Of a stretch of DNA of 64,000 nt, positions 1 to 7,523 are shown piece by piece (within the stretch, counting starts at the first letter, position 1; each line of letters begins with the position of its first letter). The DNA is from Mesorhizobium sp. (GTDB lineage: Bacteria; Pseudomonadota; Alphaproteobacteria; Rhizobiales; Rhizobiaceae): the NCBI GenBank assembly GCA_004963905.1, contig SUGL01000002.1, positions 124,001 through 188,000 of the forward strand. The letters are read 5' to 3'. Made by a program: the position numbers and the translations under genes. The notes beneath the pieces are model-generated. The model was given only the letters and a program-made list of their open reading frames with translations. It was not told the origin of the DNA and did no database searches.

Positions 1-414
1 AAGGAGCGCTGGGGCGGCAAGCTTATCCTGAAGGGCATCCTCGACAAGGAGGACGCGCTGATGGCCGCAGATACCGGAGCGGACGCGATCGTGGTCTCCA
101 ACCATGGCGGCCGGCAGCTCGACGGCGCCGCGTCGTCGATCTCGGTGCTTGAAGAAATCGCCGATGCCGTCGGCGACCGGATCGAGGTGCATATGGATGG
201 CGGCATCCGCTCGGGCCAGGACGTGCTCAAGGCGCTCTGCCTCGGCGCCAAGGGCACCTATATCGGCCGGCCGTTCCTCTACGGGCTCGGCGCGATGGGC
301 AAGGCTGGCGTCACCAAGGCGCTGGAGATCATCCGCAAGGAGATGGACATCACGCTGGCGCTGTGTGGTAAGCGTTTGGTAACCGACATGGGCAAGGACC
401 AGCTGCGGCGCTAG
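1..414 (+). CDS. FMN-dependent alpha-hydroxy acid oxidase/dehydrogenase, 3' part
   Basis: C-terminal 137 residues of an FMN-dependent alpha-hydroxy acid oxidase (L-lactate dehydrogenase/glycolate oxidase family), which oxidises an L-2-hydroxy acid to the 2-keto acid. The frame is open from base 1, so the 5' part lies outside the window. VVSNHGGRQLDG carries the family's catalytic His and substrate-carboxylate Arg. MDGGIRSGQDV and GAKGTYIGRPFLYG are the FMN-phosphate segments that close the TIM barrel. The end, DMGKDQLRR, looks natural. Lactate is the likeliest substrate (LldD-like), but glycolate or mandelate cannot be excluded from this fragment. Confidence 0.88.
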   Translation, partial: KERWGGKLILKGILDKEDALMAADTGADAIVVSNHGGRQLDGAASSISVLEEIADAVGDRIEVHMDGGIRSGQDVLKALCLGAKGTYIGRPFLYGLGAMGKAGVTKALEIIRKEMDITLALCGKRLVTDMGKDQLRR

Positions 415-448
415 GCCTTGTTCACCGATCCGCCCTAGTTTCCCGTGA

Positions 449-1246
449 ATGAACGACACGGGAAAGATGTACGCATTGACTGAGACCGGCATTCATTTTC
501 TCGATGCGCGCGGGCCGGACGGCATGCGGCTCTATGCGATCGGCGACGTGCATGGCCGTCACGACCTGCTCGCCGCCATGCACCACCGGATCGAGACCGA
601 GCTGGAACGCGCGGCGGCGTCCGACTGGCGCATCATCCATCTCGGCGACTATACGGACCGGGGCCCGGACTCCAAAAGCGTCATCGATTTCCTGATCGCG
701 GCACGAGAACGCGATCCGCGCAACCTGATGCTCGCCGGCAATCACGACATCGGCTTCCTCGATTTTCTCGACCGCCCGGACCCGGACGGGCTGTTCATGC
801 GCTATGGCGGCGTCCAGACCGCGGCGTCGTACGGGGTCAAGCTCTCGACCGGCAGCAGCTGGTTCGGCAGGCCGGATGAGGCACTGGCGCACGGACACGC
901 AGCCTTGGTCGAAGCGGTGCCGCAAGCCCATGTCGACTTCCTGCGCTCGCTGTCCTTTTCAGTGACCTTCGGCGACTTCTTCTTCTGTCACGCCGGCATC
1001 AGGCCCGGCATCCCGCTCGAAAGCCAGAGTCCGCAGGACCTGATCTGGATCCGCGACGCCTTCCACGACCACCCCGGCCTCTATCCGAAGGTGATCGTGC
1101 ACGGGCACACACCGGTCCCCGAGGCAGAGGTGATGGCCAACCGCGTCAATGTCGACACCCTCGCCTGGCAATCGGGAACGCTGAGCGCGTTCGCCGTCGA
1201 CGGCGCCGAAAAGCGTGTCCTGGCGGTCGAGGGAAAGGTGGTCTAG
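449..1246 (+). CDS. PPP-family metallophosphoesterase (Ser/Thr protein phosphatase-like)
   Basis: A 265-residue cytosolic calcineurin-like phosphoesterase of the bacterial PPP type. The metal-binding signatures come in family order: GDVHG near residue 33, GDYTDRGPDS near 71, GNHD near 100, then HAGI and HGHTP in the C-terminal half. These supply the Asp, His and Asn ligands of a dinuclear metal centre, so the enzyme should be active. Length fits the small bacterial PPP phosphatases related to lambda phosphatase and PrpA/B. The substrate (phosphoprotein or nucleotide such as Ap4A) cannot be told from sequence. An alternative start six codons later (ATG at 467) is possible; neither has a strong Shine-Dalgarno. 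It stands alone between the oxidase and an intergenic repeat. Confidence 0.85.
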   Translation: MNDTGKMYALTETGIHFLDARGPDGMRLYAIGDVHGRHDLLAAMHHRIETELERAAASDWRIIHLGDYTDRGPDSKSVIDFLIAARERDPRNLMLAGNHDIGFLDFLDRPDPDGLFMRYGGVQTAASYGVKLSTGSSWFGRPDEALAHGHAALVEAVPQAHVDFLRSLSFSVTFGDFFFCHAGIRPGIPLESQSPQDLIWIRDAFHDHPGLYPKVIVHGHTPVPEAEVMANRVNVDTLAWQSGTLSAFAVDGAEKRVLAVEGKVV

Positions 1247-1350
1247 AGCGGTTCACCGTTTCACGGAAACGGCAAACCGCTCTATCTTTCTTGTTTGACG
1301 CAATTCCGGACGGAAAACCGCTGCACACTTTTCCTGGAATTGCTTTAGCA
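1247..1350. repeat. RIME-like intergenic palindromic repeat, two modules
   Basis: Directly after the phosphatase stop. Module 1 is a stem around GTTTCACGGAAAC within an outer GAGCGGTT/AACCGCTC pair. Module 2 runs from GACGCAATTCCGGACGG to TTTTCCTGGAATTGC, whose ends are complementary. The same two modules recur in this order at 59224-59452, and module 2 recurs inverted near 51556-51612. Confidence 0.7.
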
Positions 1351-1398
1351 TGATCCCGACTGCGGGATCGGCTTTCCGCCTCTGGGAGGGATCAGGCT

Positions 1399-1560
1399 TT
1401 AGCGAAGCGCGGCGGTGACGCCGTAGCCGTCGACGGCCTGATGATTGTTGGCCGCGTCGGCGGAATAAATGCCGAGGCCGCACACGACGATGGCAGACAG
1501 CATGACAAAGGACAAAAGCGCTGCTTTCACGGACGTCATCTCTGGTTGAGCTTTCTGCAT
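1399..1560 (-). CDS. small secreted or membrane hypothetical protein
   Basis: A 53-codon frame. After a short basic N terminus comes a clear hydrophobic stretch (ALLSFVMLSAIVVCGLGIY), then SADAANNHQ, a plausible signal-peptidase I site (ADA|AN), and a short polar tail ending GYGVTAALR. A start seven codons in (ATG at 1539, MTSVKAAL) would give a more typical signal peptide. Neither start has a good ribosome-binding site. I do not recognise the family. The case for a gene rests on the signal-like architecture and on the lack of a competing frame. Confidence 0.45.
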   Translation of the reverse strand: MQKAQPEMTSVKAALLSFVMLSAIVVCGLGIYSADAANNHQAVDGYGVTAALR

Positions 1561-1836
1561 CTGTGCACGAGGCGGTTACCAATGCGTTGAAACGATAAAA
1601 TGCGTCTCAATGTTTCGACGATTTCGCGCTTCTAGGCAGATTCTGTATCGCCGGTGTGTCGCATCGATCACACAGAAGGTTCATCGCGGTTGCACAGGCG
1701 ATACAGGGCGCGCGCTTTCTAGGATGGCGGGCGAGCACAAGCCAAGGACGAAGCAGGTTTTCCCCAGGCGGAACCGCCGTCGCGTGCCAATTATGTCACG
1801 CTTGGCGCGGCGGTCGGCGAGATAACTCAAGCGCGT

Positions 1837-1882
1837 CGCGTGTCGTTTTCCCAAAACCGCTGCGCACTTTGGGCGACACGCG
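1837..1882. repeat. RIME-like palindrome
   Basis: Stem CGCGTGTCG (1837-1845) pairs with CGACACGCG (1874-1882); inside lies the core TTTTCCCAAAACCGCTGCG. It abuts the stop codon of the minus-strand amidotransferase and could form its transcript end. I see no gene between 1561 and 1836. Confidence 0.6.
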
Positions 1883-2581
1883 TTAGATCGTCGCCACCCA
1901 GGCGCGGGCGATGGCGAGCCCCGCGGCGTCGGCATCAGGCCCGTTGCGGGCCATTTCGTCGTCGAGCTTGCCGGCCCAATCGGGATGACGCTCGGCGATC
2001 AACGTCGCAAAGGAGGTGCTCCAGTCGCGCACCAGCGGGCGATCCGCCTCGAAATGGAACTGGAAGCCGTAGACGGCGCGGCCGATGCGAAAGGCCTGGT
2101 TCTGGGCGACATCGTTGCCGGCGAGCCGCACGGCCTCCTCAGGCAGGTCGAACGTGTCGTCGTGCCATTGGAAGATCGGGAATTTGTCCGGCAGCGCGCC
2201 AAGCACGGGGTCGGCCTTGGCCGCCGTCGTCAGCGACACGCCGCACCAGCCGAATTCAACCGCACCGCCAATATGGTTCTCGGCGCCGAAGGCGCGAGCG
2301 ACGAGCTGGCCGCCCAGACAAATGCCGAGCACCGACCGGTCCTTGCCGGCGAAATCGCGCGTCAGTTCGAGCAGGGCTGGAAAATAGGGATAGTCATGAT
2401 CGTCCAGCGCATTCTGCCCGCCACCCAGCACCACCATGGCATCGTGACCGTTTGCGTCCCGTGGCAGCGGGTCGCCCTGGTAGGGGCGGCGCAGGTCGAG
2501 CTCGGCACCGGCCTCCGCAAGCGCGGCGCCGACCTGGCCGAGGCCGGTATTGTCGTAGTTCTGGACCACCAGCACCCGCAT
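1883..2581 (-). CDS. class I glutamine amidotransferase (GuaA N-domain-like)
   Basis: A 232-residue stand-alone class I glutamine amidotransferase. The start chosen gives MRVLVVQNYDNTGLG, the usual N terminus of this group; the frame extends 15 codons further upstream without family resemblance. The triad is visible: nucleophile Cys in GICLGGQ and the His/Glu pair in FQFHFE. The enzyme hydrolyses glutamine and passes ammonia on, or acts on a gamma-glutamyl compound (some relatives are gamma-glutamyl hydrolases). No synthetase partner is encoded nearby. Cytosolic and monocistronic, with its 3' end on a palindromic repeat. Confidence 0.85.
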   Translation of the reverse strand: MRVLVVQNYDNTGLGQVGAALAEAGAELDLRRPYQGDPLPRDANGHDAMVVLGGGQNALDDHDYPYFPALLELTRDFAGKDRSVLGICLGGQLVARAFGAENHIGGAVEFGWCGVSLTTAAKADPVLGALPDKFPIFQWHDDTFDLPEEAVRLAGNDVAQNQAFRIGRAVYGFQFHFEADRPLVRDWSTSFATLIAERHPDWAGKLDDEMARNGPDADAAGLAIARAWVATI

Positions 2582-2668
2582 CTGGAAACCCTGCTGACAT
2601 GAAAATGCTGGGGCGAGCGATATCATGCCGACCGCATTTCAGCCAAGCTGCGTGCCGGAGAGAAAGCT

Positions 2669-3331
2669 ATGCCACTGCAGAACCGGGTCGATCCGCTCGG
2701 CGTCATCCACGCCGTACCCCAACGCGGGCTGTTCATGGGCAATCGCGGCATCATCCACGACCCCACGACGAAGACGCTGCTGCTGAAGCGCTGGGCCTTG
2801 CCGGCCTGGATCATCTGCGTCTGTGAATTCCGCAACGTGCGGCGCGAGCCGATGGGCCGCAACAGGCAAAGCGGTGATCAAATGGGCGGCAAGGCCGGCT
2901 GGACCGAGCTGTTCTTCCTCGACGAGGTGACGGCGCTGGCTGCCGGCCACCGGCCCTGCTTCTTCTGCCGGCGCGAGCGGGCGACCGATTTCGTCAGCCG
3001 TTTCGGCGCGGCCTTCGGCATTGCCGAGCCGCGCGCACCGATGGTCGACAAGCGACTGCACAAGGAGCGACTGGCTTCGGGTGGGCGGCCGCCGGCTGTC
3101 GCCGTGGAAGAGCTTGGCACCTTTCCGAATGGGACGGTGGTGGCAGATGGCGGCACTGCTTATGCGCTCCGCGACGGCACGGCGCTGAGATGGTCGTTTG
3201 CAGGCTACGATGATCCAATCGCATTCGATGACCTTGTCGGGAAGCTGCTGCGGCTGATCACGCCCGCCACGAGCGTTTCGGTACTGAGACAGGGCTACGT
3301 GCCGGTCTGGCATCCCTCCGCCGATACTTGA
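2669..3331 (+). CDS. conserved hypothetical protein
   Basis: A 220-residue protein beginning [21 protein letters not shown] recall this start from a proteobacterial family of unknown function, but cannot name a domain. Visible features are [10 protein letters not shown], a possible metal-binding or redox Cys pair near residue 95; [26 protein letters not shown], which looks like the family core; and no signal peptide or membrane segment. It follows the divergent amidotransferase by 87 bases and ends 26 bases before a strong hairpin. Function unknown. Confidence 0.75.
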   Translation: MPLQNRVDPLGVIHAVPQRGLFMGNRGIIHDPTTKTLLLKRWALPAWIICVCEFRNVRREPMGRNRQSGDQMGGKAGWTELFFLDEVTALAAGHRPCFFCRRERATDFVSRFGAAFGIAEPRAPMVDKRLHKERLASGGRPPAVAVEELGTFPNGTVVADGGTAYALRDGTALRWSFAGYDDPIAFDDLVGKLLRLITPATSVSVLRQGYVPVWHPSADT

Positions 3332-3357
3332 CGCCACCCCGCGCCTCGCCCATTGCC

Positions 3358-3411
3358 AAGCAGATATTCGTGGTATGTCCCACGAATATCTGCTTAGATT
3401 CCCTTGTTTTT
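3358..3411 (+). terminator. 16-bp perfect hairpin followed by T-rich tract
   Basis: AAGCAGATATTCGTGG (3358-3373) pairs perfectly with CCACGAATATCTGCTT (3380-3395) around a 6-base loop. TTCCCTTGTTTTTT follows. The position, 26 bases after the hypothetical gene, suits a rho-independent terminator, although the T run starts about ten bases after the stem. Confidence 0.55.
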
Positions 3412-3421
3412 TGCAGGCTCT

Positions 3422-3463
3422 GATCGCAAAACCGCAGGACACTTTTGCGGAACCTGCTTGGGC
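3422..3463. repeat. RIME-like core element
   Basis: The core CGCAAAACCGCAGGACACTT followed by TTGCGGAACC has the same AAAACCGC...ACTTTT layout as the elements near 1837, 27958 and 31640. It lies immediately before rsmE, and a longer rsmE frame would have to be translated through it. Confidence 0.5.
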
Positions 3464-3464
3464 C

Positions 3465-4199
3465 ATGCGCGCCAACTACAAAATGCAGCGACTGTTCGTG
3501 CCGGACGATCTCGGACCGGGCGCCGAATTCGATGCCGGACAACAGCAAAGCCATTATCTCGCACATGTGCTGCGGCTCGGCGAAGGCGCGGAGGTCCTGC
3601 TCTTCAACGGCCGCGACGGCGAGTGGTCGGCTTCGATCGCCGCCAAATCCAAGAAGGCGGTGCGGCTCAAGGTGCTTTCCCTGCAGCGGTCGCAGCCGCC
3701 GCTGCCCGATCTCGTCTATTGCTTCGCCCCGCTGAAGCAAGGCCGGCTCGACTATCTGGTGCAGAAGGCGGTGGAGATGGGCGCCGGCATCCTGCAGCCT
3801 GTCATCACCCAGCACACGCAAGTGGCGAAGCCCGGCATCGATCGACTGCGCGCCAATGTCGTCGAGGCGGCCGAGCAATGCGGCATCCTGGCCGTGCCGG
3901 AACTGCGCGAGGCGGAGAAGCTGGAGCGGCTGCTCAGCGGCTGGGACAAAGAACGGCGGCTGATCTTCTGCGACGAGGATGCCTCGACCAACAATCCGCT
4001 GCCGGCCTTGCAGAAGGTGCAAGAGAAAAAACTTGCGCTGCTGGTCGGACCCGAGGGCGGATTTTCCGACGATGAGCGCAAGATACTGAGGGCGTTGCCC
4101 TTCGTAACCGCCATCCCGCTTGGGCCGCGCATCCTGCGCGCCGATACGGCGGCGGTGGCGGCGCTTGCCGTGATGCAGGCCGCGATAGGGGACTGGTGA
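3465..4199 (+). CDS. rsmE: 16S rRNA (uracil(1498)-N(3))-methyltransferase
   Basis: RsmE methylates N3 of U1498 in 16S rRNA with S-adenosylmethionine on the 30S subunit. From the chosen ATG it has 244 residues, essentially the E. coli length (243). An upstream extension of 30 codons runs back through the repeat and is rejected. The N-terminal PUA-like part begins [10 protein letters not shown] and contains [15 protein letters not shown]. The C-terminal SPOUT knot shows [13 protein letters not shown] and [11 protein letters not shown], the S-adenosylmethionine-binding loops. It precedes gshA by about 200 bases; a rsmE-gshA neighbourhood is, from memory, common in Rhizobiales. Confidence 0.95.
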   Translation: MRANYKMQRLFVPDDLGPGAEFDAGQQQSHYLAHVLRLGEGAEVLLFNGRDGEWSASIAAKSKKAVRLKVLSLQRSQPPLPDLVYCFAPLKQGRLDYLVQKAVEMGAGILQPVITQHTQVAKPGIDRLRANVVEAAEQCGILAVPELREAEKLERLLSGWDKERRLIFCDEDASTNNPLPALQKVQEKKLALLVGPEGGFSDDERKILRALPFVTAIPLGPRILRADTAAVAALAVMQAAIGDW

Positions 4200-4287
4200 T
4201 CAAATCCAGTTGAGCCGTGGCTCAGGATTTTTCGCTTGATCGGCTACTGACATTTCGTCCATCTAGCGCCCGGCGGTCGACCGACCT

Positions 4288-4400
4288 ACTACAGCGCCGC
4301 GTCCTTTCGGATGCGCAAACGAGGCTGTAGCACTTTGATTTGGCGCATGATCCTTTCCGAAAATCGAAGCCGATTTTCGGGGTCACGCGGCGGGAGGGCT
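4288..4400. repeat. RIME-like intergenic element
   Basis: The classic rhizobial layout: CTACAGCGCCGCGTCCTTTC then GGATGCGCAAACGAGGCTGTAG form one hairpin, followed by CACTTTGATTTGGCGCATGA and a second hairpin around CCGAAAATCGAAGCCGATTTTCGG. It fills the rsmE-gshA gap and ends just before the gshA ribosome-binding site. Confidence 0.75.
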
Positions 4401-4405
4401 TTCTA

Positions 4406-5779
4406 ATGGCGCGCGACACAACCGATACCAGTCCCATCGAAGGCATCGACGAACTCGTCGGCTACCTGGCCGCGGGCAACAAGCCACGCGACAAATGGCG
4501 GATCGGCACCGAGCACGAGAAGTTCCCCTTCTATGTCGACGGCAACGCGCCGGTGCCCTATGGCGGCGAGCGCGGCATCCGCGCCATACTCGAAGGCATG
4601 CAGGAAAAGCTCGGCTGGGATCCGATCATGGATGCTGGCCGCATCATCGGCCTGGTCGAGCCGACCGGCCAGGGCGCGATCTCGCTGGAGCCCGGCGGGC
4701 AGTTCGAGCTTTCCGGCGCGCCGCTGGAGTCGATCCATCAGACCTGCCGCGAGGGCAACGCGCATCTGGCGCAGGTGCGCGAGATCGCCGAGCCGCTCGG
4801 CATCCGCTTCCTCGGCCTCGGCGGCAGCCCGAAATGGTCGCTCGCCGAGACGCCGAAGATGCCGAAGTCGCGCTACGAGATCATGACACGCTACATGCCG
4901 AAGGTCGGCTCCAAAGGCCTCGACATGATGTACCGCACCTGCACGATCCAGGTGAATCTCGACTTCGAGAGCGAGACCGACATGCGCCGCAAGATGCAGG
5001 TGTCGCTGAAGCTACAGCCGCTGTCGACCGCGCTGTTCGCCAACTCGCCCTTCACGGAGAGCCGACCAAACGGGCTGCAGAGCTGGCGCGGCGACATCTG
5101 GCGCGACACCGACAACCAGCGCTCCGGCATGCTCGAATTCTGCTTCGCGCCGGATTTCGGTTTCGCCGACTATGTCGAATGGGCGCTCGACGTGCCGATG
5201 TATTTCGTCATCCGCGACGGTCAGTATCACGACATGACGCGCTATACCTTCCGCCAGTTCATGGCGGGCGCTGCGCGCACGCAAGTGCCGGACGGCCTGC
5301 CGACCATGGGCGACTGGGCGAACCACCTGTCGACCCTCTTCCCCGATGTGCGACTAAAGCGCTTCCTCGAAATGCGCGGCGCCGACGGCGGACCGTGGCG
5401 CCGCATCTGCGCGCTGCCGGCCTTCTGGGTCGGGCTGCTCTATGACGAGCAGGCGCTGGACGCCGCCGAGACGCTGACATCGAGCTGGACCTACGAGGAG
5501 GCGCTGGCGATGCGCAACGCGGTGCCGGAACTCGGTATTTCGGCGCCGTTCCGCAACGCCACCTTGCGCGACGTCGCCCGCGACGTGCTCGCCATCGCGC
5601 GCATGGGGCTGAAGAACCGCTGCAAGAAGAACCGCGACGGCTATGACGAGACGTCTTTCCTCAACACGCTCGACGAAGTCGTGGCGCGCGGCACCACCAG
5701 TGCCGAGGAGATGCTTTCGGCCTACCACACGCGCTGGGGCGGCTCGATCGAGCCGGTGTTCATGGAATATGCCTATTAA
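4406..5779 (+). CDS. gshA: glutamate--cysteine ligase
   Basis: GshA catalyses the ATP-dependent joining of L-glutamate and L-cysteine, the first step of glutathione synthesis in the cytosol. The protein has 457 residues, the usual size of the alphaproteobacterial/plant-type enzyme (GCS2 family). GTEHEKFPFY near residue 33 is the conserved ATP/metal-binding start, and QGAISLEPGGQFELSG and MYRTCTIQVNLDF follow in order. The start was chosen because CGGGAGGGCT lies about nine bases upstream; a 22-codon longer frame would run through the repeat. The plant-type redox cysteines were not checked. Nothing appears damaged. Confidence 0.95.
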   Translation: MARDTTDTSPIEGIDELVGYLAAGNKPRDKWRIGTEHEKFPFYVDGNAPVPYGGERGIRAILEGMQEKLGWDPIMDAGRIIGLVEPTGQGAISLEPGGQFELSGAPLESIHQTCREGNAHLAQVREIAEPLGIRFLGLGGSPKWSLAETPKMPKSRYEIMTRYMPKVGSKGLDMMYRTCTIQVNLDFESETDMRRKMQVSLKLQPLSTALFANSPFTESRPNGLQSWRGDIWRDTDNQRSGMLEFCFAPDFGFADYVEWALDVPMYFVIRDGQYHDMTRYTFRQFMAGAARTQVPDGLPTMGDWANHLSTLFPDVRLKRFLEMRGADGGPWRRICALPAFWVGLLYDEQALDAAETLTSSWTYEEALAMRNAVPELGISAPFRNATLRDVARDVLAIARMGLKNRCKKNRDGYDETSFLNTLDEVVARGTTSAEEMLSAYHTRWGGSIEPVFMEYAY

Positions 5780-5878
5780 CCGTCGGGCTTCCGCCTGACA
5801 GCGGCGCGGCAAAAGCCGCTTCAATCGGTGATGGAAACGAACTAGGCTCCTGCGCGAGGATATTGCGGAGGAGATCCC

Positions 5879-6889
5879 ATGCCTTCCCTGTTCGATATGT
5901 TTTCGCAAGCCCAGAACGGCGCCGGCATGCAGGCGCTGGCCCAGCAGTATGGCCTGTCGATGCAGCAGACCCAGGCCGCGGTGCAGGCGTTGCTGCCGGC
6001 CTTCTCGCAGGGACTGCAGCGCAACACGGCCGATCCCTACGGAATGGGCGCCTTCATGACGGCGATGGCGAGCGGCCAGCACGCCAAATATTTCGAGGAC
6101 GCAACCCGAGCCTTCACGCCGCAAGGCATAGACGAAGGCAACGGGATTCTCGGCCATTTGTTCGGCTCTAAGGATTTGTCGCGCGCCGTCGCCGCCCAGG
6201 CCGCGCAGGCGACCGGGCTCAGCCAGCAGGTGCTGCAGCAGATGCTGCCGGCGATGGCCTCTATGATGATGGGCGGGCTGTTCAAGCAGACCAACAACCA
6301 GATGCAGGCCGCCGGCGGCTTTGGCGGCGGCGGCAATCCGCTCGGCGAAATCATCGAGGAGATGATGCGGCAGGCGGGAGGCGGCGCGCAGGCGCCGCAG
6401 CCGCGTCAGGCGCCTAATCCATATGGCGACAACCCGCTCGGCAAGGTGCTGCAGGACATGTTCGACGGCGGCGCGCAACAACCGCAAAGCCGGCCGCAGC
6501 AGGCGCCCAATCCTTACGGCGACAATCCGCTCGGCAAGGTGCTGCAAGACATGTTCGGCGGCGGCGCGCAGCAGCCGCAGCAAACCCGATCGCCGCAAAC
6601 GCAAAGCCCCTATGGCGATAGTCCGCTCGGCAAGATGTTCGAGGAGATGCTGCGCCAAGGCGGCGGTTTCGGCTTGCCGGGCGGACAGCCGGCGCCGCAG
6701 ACGCCGCAACGCCAGCCACAACAAAGTCAGCCGCAGCAGCCGCAGACCAATCCGAGCGGCCGGCCGCGGAACCCGTTCGACGACATCTTCGGCAGGATGT
6801 TCGAAACCGGCGCGCAGCAGCGTGACGAGTATCAGAAGGGAATGGAGAGCATCTTCGACCAGTTCAAGCGCGGCATGGACCGGCGGTAG
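5879..6889 (+). CDS. DUF937 protein with C-terminal PYGDNPLGK repeats
   Basis: A 336-residue protein of unknown function. The N-terminal ~140 residues resemble DUF937 (YidB-like): an FDMFSQAQ start, QQYGLSMQQTQAAVQALLPA, then a helical SQQVLQQMLPAMASMMMGGL segment. The second half is Gln/Pro/Gly-rich, low in complexity, and holds three copies of a roughly 30-residue repeat: NPYGDNPLGKVLQDMF, the same again, then SPYGDSPLGKMFEEML. A degenerate fourth unit, NPFDDIFGRMFE, comes near the end. No signal peptide is visible. The last helix (YQKGMESIFDQFKRG) looks amphipathic. GCGGAGGAGATCCC supplies the ribosome-binding site. Confidence 0.75.
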   Translation: MPSLFDMFSQAQNGAGMQALAQQYGLSMQQTQAAVQALLPAFSQGLQRNTADPYGMGAFMTAMASGQHAKYFEDATRAFTPQGIDEGNGILGHLFGSKDLSRAVAAQAAQATGLSQQVLQQMLPAMASMMMGGLFKQTNNQMQAAGGFGGGGNPLGEIIEEMMRQAGGGAQAPQPRQAPNPYGDNPLGKVLQDMFDGGAQQPQSRPQQAPNPYGDNPLGKVLQDMFGGGAQQPQQTRSPQTQSPYGDSPLGKMFEEMLRQGGGFGLPGGQPAPQTPQRQPQQSQPQQPQTNPSGRPRNPFDDIFGRMFETGAQQRDEYQKGMESIFDQFKRGMDRR

Positions 6890-6900
6890 GCACTCAACCC

Positions 6901-6937
6901 AAAAGAAAAATGCCCGGTCCTGGAGGAGAACCGGGCA
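6901..6937 (-). terminator. rho-independent terminator downstream of DUF1127
   Basis: On the minus strand TGCCCGGT and ACCGGGCA form a stem around TCTCCTCCAGG, followed by TTTTTCTTTT. The loop contains CTCCTCC. A second inverted repeat (GCAGGC...GCCTGC, about 6945-6986) precedes it, so the DUF1127 transcript has a structured 3' UTR of about 150 bases. Confidence 0.7.
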
Positions 6938-7052
6938 ATCTGCAGGCAGGCCGGCGGGGAACCGGCTGGGAGTGTGGGAGCCTGCATGAAACTCGGTCGC
7001 GCTTAGCCTTCAAAAGGTTCAAGGCGACCGAAAGAGTACACCTCCAGCCTTC

Positions 7053-7343
7053 TCAGGCGACCTTGCGGGCGAGATCCTCGATCGAATCGACGCGCTCTTC
7101 TGCGATCGCGCGCAGCTTCACCGTCGGATCGCGGCCGAAAGGCACATCGACGGCGACGTGGAGGTCGGCGCGGGTCAGGCCGATATCGGCAAGCTCGGCA
7201 TCCGACATCTCGCCAAGGCGATAGAAGGCCCGGCGGTTTTTCCAGGCGCGATAGAGATTGGCGACCGCATTGAGCACGCGCGTCGCAACGGCCGGACGCG
7301 TGGTGATGCGCGGGGTCTCGGAGGCGAATTCGATCGTGGTCAT
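7053..7343 (-). CDS. DUF1127 (YjiS-like) protein
   Basis: A 96-residue cytosolic protein with the DUF1127 core near residues 30-65: LYRAWKNRRAFYRLGEMSDA then ELADIGLTRADL. The Arg-rich helix followed by the L.E..D..LADIG..R helix defines the family. Some DUF1127 proteins act in RNA-linked or stress and phosphate regulation. The start (MTTIEFASE) follows AAGGAGAGACTGAC; the longer frame is not supported. It is divergent from a LysR gene of the LsrB/VtlR type, and in Brucella VtlR directly activates small DUF1127 genes. The 3' UTR ends in a CTCCTCC-loop terminator. Confidence 0.85.
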   Translation of the reverse strand: MTTIEFASETPRITTRPAVATRVLNAVANLYRAWKNRRAFYRLGEMSDAELADIGLTRADLHVAVDVPFGRDPTVKLRAIAEERVDSIEDLARKVA

Positions 7344-7523
7344 GTCAGTCTCTCCTTCAGGAGTCGAGCGGACGAAACCGGCCAAACGGCGCCTGGGAGG
7401 AGCGCCGTTCCGGATTCCATTCACATGCTTTCATGTGGACGATGCCAATTTGCCATCACGTGATTGATTAATCCAACGAATGTTTTTAATCTGTAGCATC
7501 AACATCAATGATGGGTTGGACCG
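7344..7523. promoter_or_regulatory. divergent promoter region, DUF1127 / LysR
   Basis: A 180-base gap between two divergent starts, AT-richer than its surroundings near 7440-7505 (GATTGATTAATCC, TTTTTAATCTG). GATTGATTAATC contains the palindrome GATTAATC, a candidate LysR half-site. No clear sigma-70 pair could be fixed by eye. Confidence 0.4.

Noticed and set aside
3375..3464. N-terminal extension of RsmE
   Set aside because: The extension is translated hairpin and repeat sequence; the ATG at 3465 gives the family's normal length.
6738..6889. Gln/Pro-rich DNA of the DUF937 gene as a CRISPR-like or microsatellite array
   Set aside because: Repeats are in-frame protein repeats with silent differences; no constant-repeat/unique-spacer structure. 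No CRISPR array was seen anywhere in the window.
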